The notes under the pieces were generated by a model that had not been told where the DNA came from, made no database searches, and saw nothing but the letters and a program-made list of their open reading frames with translations. A program made the position numbers and the translations under genes. A stretch of 64,000 bases of DNA from Streptomyces sp. NBC_00289 (GTDB lineage: Bacteria; Actinomycetota; Actinomycetes; Streptomycetales; Streptomycetaceae), in contig NZ_CP108046.1 of assembly GCF_041435115.1 (NCBI RefSeq), positions 1,860,001 to 1,924,000 on the forward strand. The letters run 5' to 3'. Within the stretch, counting starts at the first letter, position 1, and each line of letters starts with the position of its first letter. This document shows positions 57,411-64,000 of this stretch, one piece after another.

Positions 57411-58448
57411 ATGGACCCTGTCGAGGCCCTGGACCGGATCGCCTTTCTGCTCGAGCGGTCCCTGGCGCCGACCTACCGCGTCCGCGCCTTCCGTACGGCG
57501 GCCCGGACGCTGGCCGCGCTGCCCGCGGACCAGGTACGCGAACGAGCCCGCGAGGGAACGCTGGAGTCGCTCAAGGGCATCGGGCCGAAGACCGCTCAGG
57601 TGGTGCGCGAGGCGCTGGACGGCGGGATTCCCGGCTATCTGGAGAAGCTGGAGGGCGAGTCCGACGCGCCGCTCGCGCAGGGTGGCGAGCGGCTGCGGGC
57701 GCTGCTGCGCGGCGACTGCCATCTGCACTCCGACTGGTCGGACGGCGGCAGCCCGATCGAGGAGATGGGCCGGGCGGCGGCGGACCTCGGCCACGAGTGG
57801 GCGGCGCTGACCGACCACTCGCCGCGGCTGACCGTCGCGCGCGGACTCTCGCCCGAGCGGCTGCGCGAGCAACTGGACCTCGTGGCGGAGCTCAACCGGA
57901 CCTGGGCGCCCTTCCGCCTGCTCACCGGCATCGAGTGCGACATCCTCGAAGACGGCTCGCTCGACCAGGAACCGGAACTGCTCGAACGGCTCGACGTGGT
58001 GGTGGTGTCCGTGCACTCCAAGCTGCGCATGGAAGCCCGCGCCATGACGCGGCGCATGGTGACCGCCGTACGCGATCCGCACGCAGACGTGCTCGGACAC
58101 TGCACCGGGCGGCTGGTGACCGGGCGGGGGCGGCCGGAGTCGGAGTTCGACGCCGACGAGGTGTTCGCGGCCTGCGCGGAGTCGGGCACGGCCGTGGAGA
58201 TCAACAGCCGGCCCGAGCGGCTCGACCCGCCGCGCCGTCTGCTGCGCCGGGCCGTCGAGGCGGGCGTGCTGTTCTCCGTCGACACCGACGCGCACGCCCC
58301 CGGCCAGTTGGACTGGCAGATCTACGGCTGCGCCCGGGCCGAGGAGTGCGGGGTGCCCGCCGAACGGGTGGTCACCACGTGGTCGCGGGACGAACTGCTG
58401 GCCTGGACCCGGGAGGGCCGCACGCCGGCCGGCGTGACCGGCCCCTGA
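57411..58448 (+). CDS. PHP-domain phosphoesterase with HhH N-terminus (PolX-like)
   Basis: A 345-aa protein. ATG at 57411 after a GGAGGAGGAGG site. The N-terminal part (1-90) resembles the helix-hairpin-helix region of PolX-type polymerases (LESLKGIGPKTAQVVREALDGGIPGYLEKL). The PHP domain (about 100-345) has metal-binding GDCHLHSDWSDG, ALTDHSPRL, LLTGIECDILEDG, VVSVHSKLR, LGHCTGR and SVDTDAHAP. The nucleotidyl-transferase palm of PolX is missing. Probably a metal-dependent phosphatase or exonuclease involved in DNA metabolism. Confidence 0.92.
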   Translation: MDPVEALDRIAFLLERSLAPTYRVRAFRTAARTLAALPADQVRERAREGTLESLKGIGPKTAQVVREALDGGIPGYLEKLEGESDAPLAQGGERLRALLRGDCHLHSDWSDGGSPIEEMGRAAADLGHEWAALTDHSPRLTVARGLSPERLREQLDLVAELNRTWAPFRLLTGIECDILEDGSLDQEPELLERLDVVVVSVHSKLRMEARAMTRRMVTAVRDPHADVLGHCTGRLVTGRGRPESEFDADEVFAACAESGTAVEINSRPERLDPPRRLLRRAVEAGVLFSVDTDAHAPGQLDWQIYGCARAEECGVPAERVVTTWSRDELLAWTREGRTPAGVTGP

Positions 58449-58489
58449 CGTGGTACCCGCGCGGCGCAACAGGAAGGAAGGACCAGCGT

Positions 58490-59146
58490 ATGGAACGGGC
58501 GGCCGTGTTCGACGTCGACGGAACCCTTGTCGACACCAACCACCTCCACGTGGTGACCTGGTGGGAGGCCTTTCGGCAGGCGGGCCACCGGGTTCCCACA
58601 CACGCCATCCACCGGGCCGTGGGGCTCGGCTCCACCGACCTCGTCGCCCATCTGCTCGGCGACGACCGGGACAAGGATCAGGACGCGGAACTCAGCGCCG
58701 CGCACAAGACCCTCTACGGGCAGTACTTCGACCGGCTGCCCGCCCTGCGGGACGCAGGGCGGCTGCTGCGACAGCTCGACGGCAGGGGCTGGGCGGTGGT
58801 GCTCGCCACCTCCGCCGGCGGCGCCGAACTGTCCGCGCTGCTCCGGGCGATCGACGCGGACGACGCGATCCGCGGCACCGCGAGCGCCGACGACGTCGAC
58901 GCGGGCAAGCCCGCGCCCGAGCCGGTCGAACACGCCCTGGAACTCGCTGGGGTGCCCGCCGAGCGGGCGGTGTTCGTCGGCGACACCGTGTGGGACATGG
59001 AGGCCGGCACCCGGGCCGGAGTGCGGTGCGTGGGCCTGTTGTGCGGGGGCATCCCCCGCGCCGACCTGACCGAAGCGGGCGCCCAGGCGATCTACGACGA
59101 CCCGGCGCACCTGCTGTCCTCCCTCGCGAGTAGCCCGTTCGGGTGA
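58490..59146 (+). CDS. HAD-family phosphatase
   Basis: A 218-aa HAD hydrolase, ATG at 58490 behind AGGAAGGAAGGA. Motif I FDVDGTLVDTN (nucleophile Asp), motif II VVLATSAG, motif III Lys in DAGKPAPEPVEHAL, and motif IV VFVGDTVWDMEAG are complete, with a helical cap between I and II. Resembles phosphoglycolate phosphatase/beta-phosphoglucomutase-like enzymes. Lies between the PHP and FUSC genes on the same strand. Substrate unknown. Confidence 0.94.
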   Translation: MERAAVFDVDGTLVDTNHLHVVTWWEAFRQAGHRVPTHAIHRAVGLGSTDLVAHLLGDDRDKDQDAELSAAHKTLYGQYFDRLPALRDAGRLLRQLDGRGWAVVLATSAGGAELSALLRAIDADDAIRGTASADDVDAGKPAPEPVEHALELAGVPAERAVFVGDTVWDMEAGTRAGVRCVGLLCGGIPRADLTEAGAQAIYDDPAHLLSSLASSPFG

Positions 59147-59177
59147 GACAGCGGGTCCTGCGGGATACCCACAGCGG

Positions 59178-60371
59178 ATGACTCGTGTGACGGATGCGGT
59201 ACGCCGGGAGACACATGCCGTCGGCCGGGCCGCGCTGGCCGTACTGCGTGGCCCGGGCCGGGAGCGCGACCTGGTCGTGCAGTCGCTGAAGGCGGCGGCC
59301 GCCGCGCTGCTCGCCTGGTTCGTGGCGAGCGACTGGCTCGGCGACCCGATGGCCCTGATGGCACCCTGGGCGGCCCTGGTTCTGGTCCAGGCCACTGTCT
59401 ACAGCTCGCTGCGGCAGGCCGCGCAGCAGGTCACGGCCATCTGCGCCGGGACCCTGCTGGCGTCGGCGGCCCAGGCGATCACCGGCGAGACGCTGGGCGC
59501 GCTGGCACTGTCCGTGCCCGTGCTGATGCTGCTCGCCAACTGGCGCCATTTCGGGGACCAGGGCATCTACGCGGCCACCACCGCCGTGTTCACCCTCGCC
59601 ACCGGCACGGTCAGCGCCTCCGCGGTGGAGCACCGGGTGGGGCAGGCGGCGCTGGGCGCGGCGATCGGGATCGCCGTCAACGCGCTCGTGCTGCCTCCGG
59701 TCCATCTGCGGGACGTACGGGAGAACCTCGCGGCGCTCGCCCGGGAGGCGGGGGACGTCCTGCACACCGTCGCCGCCGGCCTGCGGGACGACGAGTGGGA
59801 CGCGCAGACCGCCGCCGACTGGTCGCACGCCTCGGGACGCCTTGAGGACCGCCTCGACGCACTGCGCTCGGCTCGCGGCTGGAGCAGGGAGGGCCTGCGC
59901 CTCACCTCGGGGCCGCTCCGCGCCCTCGCACGGGCGCCTCTGTCGGCCCCGCCGGAGGAGGAGGACGAGCGCTGGAGCCGGATCACCGGCCACATCAGGG
60001 CGCTGACCAGAGCACTGGCCGTGACAGCCGACGAGGGGCGCAACCCCGCCCCGCCCGACGGGCCGCTGCAGCGCTCGTACGCGCGGCTGCTGGAGCTGAT
60101 CGGCGACGCCTGTCACGCGGAGGGCCGCCGCCTGGACGGATGCGCCGACGGGACCGGACCGGACGGCCGGAGCGAGGACACCGCGCGGGAGACGCACCGG
60201 CGGTTGCGGGAGGGACTGCGCGAGCACGCCGGACAGGACGCCTCGCAGGCGGTGGCGCTCGGCACCCTTCTCCTCCAGGCGGAGAGCCTCTGGGCCGAGG
60301 TGGTCCCCGAGACCCGGAAGAGGCACATGCGGGAGACGCGGGAGAAGGCGCGCCTCTCCGACAGGGAGTGA
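59178..60371 (+). CDS. FUSC/aromatic-acid-exporter-like membrane protein
   Basis: A 397-aa protein with an N-terminal block of about six helices (LVVQSLKAAAAALLAWFVAS, PWAALVLVQATVYSSLRQAAQQVTAICAGTLLAS, TLGALALSVPVLMLLANW) that matches FUSC/ArAE exporters, and a C-terminal cytosolic helical region of about 200 aa. The Asp/Pro in LGDPMALMAPWAALV is characteristic. It probably exports aromatic acids or other toxic organic anions. The ATG at 59178 is 31 nt after the HAD gene. A structured RNA follows. Confidence 0.9.
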   Translation: MTRVTDAVRRETHAVGRAALAVLRGPGRERDLVVQSLKAAAAALLAWFVASDWLGDPMALMAPWAALVLVQATVYSSLRQAAQQVTAICAGTLLASAAQAITGETLGALALSVPVLMLLANWRHFGDQGIYAATTAVFTLATGTVSASAVEHRVGQAALGAAIGIAVNALVLPPVHLRDVRENLAALAREAGDVLHTVAAGLRDDEWDAQTAADWSHASGRLEDRLDALRSARGWSREGLRLTSGPLRALARAPLSAPPEEEDERWSRITGHIRALTRALAVTADEGRNPAPPDGPLQRSYARLLELIGDACHAEGRRLDGCADGTGPDGRSEDTARETHRRLREGLREHAGQDASQAVALGTLLLQAESLWAEVVPETRKRHMRETREKARLSDRE

Positions 60372-60401
60372 CCCGGATCACCCCATATCGCGACAGAGCG
60401 C

Positions 60402-60427
60402 GGAACACCCAAGGGTGGTTGTCAGTT
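60402..60427 (+). promoter_or_regulatory. Possible ECF-sigma promoter of the structured RNA
   Basis: GGAAC (60402-60406), 18 nt, GTT (60425-60427). This resembles ECF promoters of the SigR/SigE kind (GGAAT or GGAAC, 16-19 nt, GTT), and would start transcription just before the first stem of the folded RNA at 60437. The elements are short and chance matches are possible. Confidence 0.4.
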
Positions 60428-60436
60428 AAACAAGTC

Positions 60437-60591
60437 GTGGGTGCGGATGGGACAGTGTCCCCGGGCCTCACCTTCTGCCCACAGGGACGATCGTTCGGCT
60501 GAAGCCCTGTGGAGCGTCTCGCCGAGAGGCGACCGCCATCCGCGCCCACCTCAGTACCGCCCCGACCGTGATTCCCCCGTCCGGTCGGGGC
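60437..60591 (+). ncRNA. Candidate structured small RNA, new or unrecognised class
   Basis: A closing stem of 14 bp (60437-60450 with 60536-60549, one G-U pair) encloses 85 nt. Inside are a perfect 8-bp stem (60479-60486 with 60505-60512) and a CGCC-GAGA-GGCG hairpin (60520-60531) with a GNRA tetraloop. A GGGACA/TGTCCC element at 60449-60461 could form a small further stem. Ten nt later an intrinsic terminator begins. I do not recognise it as 6S, SRP, tmRNA, T-box or a common riboswitch. The next gene has its own promoter after the terminator, so this is either an independent small RNA or the 3' UTR of the FUSC mRNA. Confidence 0.5.
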
Positions 60592-60595
60592 TTTC
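60559..60595 (+). terminator. Intrinsic terminator of the structured RNA
   Basis: Perfect 10-bp stem (60559-60568 with 60582-60591), 13-nt loop containing five C residues, then CTTTCCCTTT. It separates the FUSC gene and structured RNA from the SDR gene. Confidence 0.8.
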
Positions 60596-60624
60596 CCTTT
60601 CCCGGCCCCGCCGCCACGGCGTCC

Positions 60625-60655
60625 TTGACTTCGAGAGCACTCCAATCCGTAGCGT
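60625..60655 (+). promoter_or_regulatory. MerR-type promoter with 19-bp spacer
   Basis: TTGACT (60625-60630) and TAGCGT (60650-60655) are separated by 19 bp containing the imperfect dyad CTTCGAG-N4-CTCCAAT. An overlong spacer with a central dyad is the hallmark of MerR-family activation. The ATG at 60663 is 7 nt after the -10, so the mRNA is leaderless. No merR gene is adjacent. Confidence 0.7.
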
Positions 60656-60662
60656 GCCCGGT

Positions 60663-61631
60663 ATGAGCACTGCACAGCACAAGATCGGATCGGGCTTCGG
60701 CGCCCGCAGCACCGCCGACGACGTCCTCGCCGGCGTCGACCTGAGCGGGCAACTCGCGATCGTGACCGGCGGCTACTCGGGCATCGGCCTGGAGACCACG
60801 CGCGCGCTCACCTCGGCGGGCGCCCGGGTCGTCGTCCCGGCCCGCCGTCCCGCCGTGGCCCGGGAGGCCCTGGCCGGGCTCGACGAGGTCGAGGTGGACG
60901 AACTGGACCTCGGTGACCTGGACAGCGTCCGCGGCTTCGCCGACCGGTTCCTCGCCTCGGGCCGCCCGGTCGACCTCGTGATCGACAACGCCGGCATCAT
61001 GGCCTGCCCGGAAACCCGCGTCGGGCCCGGCTGGGAGGCGCAGTTCGCGACGAACCACCTCGGCCACTTCGCGCTCGTCAACCGGCTGTGGCCGGCGATC
61101 GAGCCCGGCGGCGCCCGGGTGGTGTCCGTCTCCTCGCGCGGCCACCACTTCTCCGGTATCCGCTGGGACGACGTCGACTGGCGCGAGGGCTACGACAAGT
61201 GGGCCGCGTACGGGCAGGCGAAGACGGCGAACGTCCTGTTCGCCGTCCACCTCGACCGACTCGGCCGCGATCACGGCGTCCGGGCCTTCGCGCTGCACCC
61301 CGGCGGGATCCTCACCCCGCTGCAACGCCACCTGCCCAAGGAGGAGATGGTGGCGAACGGCTGGATCGACGAGGAAGGCAACCCGATCCCGCAGGAGGGC
61401 CTGAAGACCCCGCAGCAGGGCGCCGCCACCCAGGTCTGGGCCGCGACCTCGCCGCAGCTGGCCGGACTGGGCGGCGTGTACCTGGAGGACTGCGACATCG
61501 CCGAGCCCGCCCCCGCCGACGGCGAGCGGACCGGCGTCAAGGACTGGGCGACCGACCCCGAGCAGGCGGCCCGCCTGTGGGACCTGTCGGCCGAGCGGAC
61601 GGGCGTGAACGCCTTCACCGCCGGAACCTGA
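60663..61631 (+). CDS. SDR-family oxidoreductase (retinol/protochlorophyllide reductase-like)
   Basis: A 322-aa NADP-dependent SDR. VTGGYSGIGLETTRAL (cofactor loop), ARRPAVARE (NADP-selecting Arg), IDNAGIMACPETR, Ser in VSVSSRGHHFSGIRWDD and Tyr/Lys in YGQAKTAN form the site. FATNHLGHFALVNRL is typical of the light-dependent protochlorophyllide reductase/retinol dehydrogenase group. Leaderless start 7 nt after a MerR-type promoter, suggesting induction by a thiol-reactive, metal or drug signal. Confidence 0.93.
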   Translation: MSTAQHKIGSGFGARSTADDVLAGVDLSGQLAIVTGGYSGIGLETTRALTSAGARVVVPARRPAVAREALAGLDEVEVDELDLGDLDSVRGFADRFLASGRPVDLVIDNAGIMACPETRVGPGWEAQFATNHLGHFALVNRLWPAIEPGGARVVSVSSRGHHFSGIRWDDVDWREGYDKWAAYGQAKTANVLFAVHLDRLGRDHGVRAFALHPGGILTPLQRHLPKEEMVANGWIDEEGNPIPQEGLKTPQQGAATQVWAATSPQLAGLGGVYLEDCDIAEPAPADGERTGVKDWATDPEQAARLWDLSAERTGVNAFTAGT

Positions 61632-61784
61632 CGCCGGGGACGGCCCTGCCGCCGGGCCGGCACCTCGCCGCCGGGCCGACACCTCTACGGCCGTCGCCCA
61701 CGCGCCGGGTCCGCCCCGGCGCGTGCATGCGGTGCGCCCGGGTACTCGGCCGCCCCGGGACCACGTGGCCGAGAGGAGCCGAAG

Positions 61785-62813
61785 GTGAACAGCGCAACGG
61801 GCAGCAGGATCGTCGTCACGGGCGCCACCGGCAATGTCGGCACCAGCGTGGTGCGCCTCCTCTCCGAGGACCCGGAGGTGGGGTCCGTGCGGGGTCTCGC
61901 CCGCCGGCTGCCGGACTGGTCGCCCCGGAAGACGGACTGGTCCGCGGTCGACCTGGCGTCCGAACAGGCCGACCTCGTCAAGGAGTTCACCGGCGCCGAC
62001 GCCGTGATCCACCTGGCCTGGGCGTTCCAGCCGACGCACGATCCGGCGGCGACCTGGCGCACCAACGTGCTGGGCTCCATCCGGGTGTTCGAGGCGGTGG
62101 CGGCGGCCGGGGTGCCGACGCTGGTGCACGCGTCGTCGGTCGGCGCGTACTCGCCGGGGCCGAAGGACCACACGGTGGACGAGTCGTGGCCGACCCACGG
62201 CTGGCCGGACGCCGCGTACTGCCGGGAGAAGGCCTACCTGGAGCGGGCCCTGGACACCTTCGAACACGAGCACCCCCGCGTCCGGGTGGTACGGATGCGG
62301 CCCGCGTTCCTCTTCAAGCGGGCGTCGGCGAGCGAGCAGCGCCGCATCTTCGGCGGCCGCTTCCTGCCGGGCCCGCTGGCGCGACCCGAGCTGCTCCCCT
62401 TCCTCCCCGACATCCCGGGACTGCGGGTACAGGCACTGCACACCGACGACGCGGCCGAGGCGTACCGGCTGGCGGTGCGTTCCGAGGTCCGCGGCGCCTT
62501 CAACCTGGCGGCCGATCCGCCGGTCGACGCGGAACTGCTGGGCGAGATGCTCGGCGTCCGTCCGGTACGGCTGCCACGCACCGCGGCCCGCTCGGCGATC
62601 GCCGCCGCGTGGGGGCTGCATCTGCTGCCCGCCTCCCCCCACCTGTTCGACGCGGTCCTCAGGCTGCCCCTGATGGACTCCACGCGCGCACGCGCCGAAC
62701 TGGGCTGGGAGCCGCGGTACACGGCGACGGAGGTCCTGGCGGAGTTCCTCCAGGGACTCCAGCGCGGCGAGGGCGCGGACACCGAGCCGATGCGGGGCCG
62801 CAAGATCGGCTGA
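61785..62813 (+). CDS. NAD-dependent epimerase/dehydratase family protein
   Basis: A 342-aa extended SDR. The GTG at 61785 follows GAGAGGAG. VVTGATGNVGTSVVRLL binds NAD; Ser in LVHASSVGAYSPG and Tyr-x3-Lys in YCREKAYLE form the catalytic triad; the C-terminal LQALHTDDAAEAYRLAV and AELGWEPRYTATEVLAEFL are standard. Substrate is probably a sugar nucleotide or other small carbonyl, not predictable. Stands between the SDR gene and the convergent NrfD gene. Confidence 0.92.
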   Translation: MNSATGSRIVVTGATGNVGTSVVRLLSEDPEVGSVRGLARRLPDWSPRKTDWSAVDLASEQADLVKEFTGADAVIHLAWAFQPTHDPAATWRTNVLGSIRVFEAVAAAGVPTLVHASSVGAYSPGPKDHTVDESWPTHGWPDAAYCREKAYLERALDTFEHEHPRVRVVRMRPAFLFKRASASEQRRIFGGRFLPGPLARPELLPFLPDIPGLRVQALHTDDAAEAYRLAVRSEVRGAFNLAADPPVDAELLGEMLGVRPVRLPRTAARSAIAAAWGLHLLPASPHLFDAVLRLPLMDSTRARAELGWEPRYTATEVLAEFLQGLQRGEGADTEPMRGRKIG

Positions 62814-62924
62814 CCGGTTGCCGCCCGTGCGGCGGGACGAGCGACCGGGTGGCCTCCCTACGGAGGACCCCCGGCGCCGGGCATGCGAGGGGGCACGGCC
62901 CGCCGGCCGGATGATGCCCGCCGG

Positions 62925-63896
62925 TCACCCCTCGGGCCGGGGCGCTTCCCCCGCTGCCCGCTCCCGGTCGAGCTGTTCGCGCTGGGGGCCCACCGTGTAC
63001 TTCGGGTCGCGGGCCGACGCGACGCCCGCCGCGAACACCCCGAACCGGGTGCACGCCGACCCGGCGAGCAGGGCCAGACCCGAGGCGACGGCGGGTCCGC
63101 GACGGTCGCCGAGCAGGACGGCTCCCGCCGCGCCCGCGACGGTCAGCAGGCGCGCCGTGCGCAGCAGGGTGCCCGCCCGGCCCTCCTGCCAGGTCTCGGC
63201 GACGATGCCGAGCCGCTGCTCGGCCGCCTTCGACACCACCGTGTCGGCGACCGCGGCCAGCCCGGCGGCGCAGCGCGCGGGCGCGTTCTCCGCCGTCGTC
63301 CCGGCGACGAGCGCCATGCCGGCCGCGGCGGCCGTCGCGGAGGCGGCGAACAGGTAGGGCAGTTCACGGTGGACGCCGTGCCAGGCGGGCACGGCCGTGT
63401 CCGCCGCCAGCACTCCGGTGTAGGTCGCGACCGCGGGCCCCAGCAGGGCGGCCGCCGTGGTGGCCGCCGCTCCGGTCCTGGGCAGCCGGCCGCTCACCGC
63501 GCTCGCGGCGGCGACCCCCGCCGCGGGTGCGTAGGCGGACAGCAGCCAGGAGCCCACGTTCATCGGCGAGGTCGGCTTGAACACGCGGAGCATGTTCGCG
63601 AAACGGCCGGGCCGTCCCAGGTCGTGGACGAGGGCGACGGTGGACAGCGAGATCGCGGTGAGCGAGGAGATCTTGAGCGCCGTCGCGGTGGTGGTACGCC
63701 CGGTGAGCTGGGCGCCCGCGGCCAGCACCGACCCGGCTCCCGCGAGCCCGCCGAGGAAGAAGTACCCGGCGATGTCGGGTGCCGCCCAGGAGGGCGCCTT
63801 GATGACCGGCCGCCCGTAGTACGACTGGAACTCGGCCCGCGGTACGACGGAGCGCTCGCCCCCGCGCCGGCGACGGGTGCCCGGGGCGCTGGTCAT
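62925..63896 (-). CDS. NrfD/PsrC-type membrane quinone-interacting subunit
   Basis: A 323-aa membrane protein with about eight helices, matching the NrfD/polysulfide reductase PsrC family. The ATG at 63896 overlaps the upstream stop (ATGA). FQSYYGRPVIKAPSWAAPDIAGYFFLGGLAGAGSVLAAGAQ is the family start; VALVHDLGRPGRFANMLRVFKPTSPMNVGSWLL the central signature. It passes electrons between the quinone pool and an iron-sulfur subunit, here most likely of a formate dehydrogenase-like enzyme whose other genes lie beyond the window. Confidence 0.92.
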   Translation of the reverse strand: MTSAPGTRRRRGGERSVVPRAEFQSYYGRPVIKAPSWAAPDIAGYFFLGGLAGAGSVLAAGAQLTGRTTTATALKISSLTAISLSTVALVHDLGRPGRFANMLRVFKPTSPMNVGSWLLSAYAPAAGVAAASAVSGRLPRTGAAATTAAALLGPAVATYTGVLAADTAVPAWHGVHRELPYLFAASATAAAAGMALVAGTTAENAPARCAAGLAAVADTVVSKAAEQRLGIVAETWQEGRAGTLLRTARLLTVAGAAGAVLLGDRRGPAVASGLALLAGSACTRFGVFAAGVASARDPKYTVGPQREQLDRERAAGEAPRPEG

Positions 63897-64000
63897 CGGC
63901 GTCCCCTTCCGGACAGCGCGAAGGACAGCGCGACGCCGCCCAGCAGCGACACGGCCGCCGCTCCGGCGTGCTTCCACATCGCCGGCAGATCGCGGGTGGT
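63893..64000 (-). CDS. C-terminal end of an iron-sulfur dehydrogenase subunit (partial)
   Basis: The last 35 codons of a gene cut by the window edge. They read TTRDLPAMWKHAGAAAVSLL followed by a short hydrophobic run and a basic end, like the C-terminal membrane anchor of 4Fe-4S dicluster subunits of formate dehydrogenase-type enzymes (FdhB). The stop overlaps the NrfD start by 4 nt, so the two are translationally coupled. No cysteine motifs remain in the visible part, so the call rests on neighbour and tail pattern. Confidence 0.65.
   Translation of the reverse strand, partial: TTRDLPAMWKHAGAAAVSLLGGVALSFALSGRGRR

Noticed and set aside
60437..60595. Structured RNA considered as a riboswitch leader of the downstream SDR
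   Set aside because: The SDR has its own promoter after the terminator and appears leaderless, so the RNA would not be part of its mRNA.

Overview
The window is high-GC actinobacterial DNA, almost certainly Streptomyces. Supporting signs are strong third-position GC bias, GTG and TTG starts, a streptogrisin-type protease, a Streptomyces subtilisin inhibitor, a palindrome identical to the CebR box, a CYP105-type P450 with a [3Fe-4S] ferredoxin, and many TetR/MarR loci. The gene order (export locus, subtilisin inhibitor, GH9 cellulase next to GH2 galactosidase, P450 plus ferredoxin) resembles, from memory, the SCO075x-SCO077x part of the S. coelicolor arm. No tRNA, rRNA, CRISPR array or intact insertion sequence was seen.

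Layout. 1-2 kb: a partial secreted S1 protease and a decayed thioesterase gene. 2-8.2 kb: a peptide-export locus with a Cys-free double-glycine precursor, an internal hairpin, an HlyD-like protein and two NHLM-type ABC exporters (one carrying a C39 peptidase). 8.2-15.5 kb: a Ppx/GppA protein, a 63-bp tandem repeat abutting a truncated flavodoxin gene, an operon of a haem-oxygenase-like diiron protein, a methyltransferase and a CDGSH protein, then the protease inhibitor, a hydrolase and an FMN 2-hydroxyacid oxidase. 15.5-30 kb: two paralogous membrane proteins combining a sigma-like region, a ZAS zinc motif, a TM helix and a ricin lectin; between them lie a Fic-type toxin/antitoxin pair with a degenerate Fic motif, the GH9 and GH2 hydrolases, a PAS-PAS-GAF-PP2C-HATPase regulator and an ArsB-like transporter.

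30-46 kb: small oxidoreductase and detoxification operons. These are a TetR-controlled three-gene operon, P450 plus ferredoxin, a Ddn-type F420 enzyme, a CDF metal exporter, a Xi-type GST, DUF1304 with TetR, GlxA with a quinone-type oxidoreductase, and ALDH plus ADH facing a MarR gene with overlapping divergent promoters. 46-53 kb: a STAS protein, a second-type prs gene whose 3' end lies in a 46-bp tandem duplication, a DUF4230 protein and a compact Mrp-like cation/proton antiporter operon. 53-64 kb: VanZ, a secreted GH16 glucanase with a ricin lectin, topoisomerase IB, SDR enzymes, PHP and HAD hydrolases, a FUSC protein, a strongly folded candidate small RNA with its own terminator, an SDR behind a MerR-type 19-bp-spacer promoter, an epimerase, and the start of an FdhB/NrfD-type respiratory operon running off the right edge.

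The most unusual items are the export locus with its anionic Gly/Val/Thr peptide and no visible modification enzyme, the one-chain sigma/anti-sigma/lectin paralogues, and the structured RNA at 60.4-60.6 kb.
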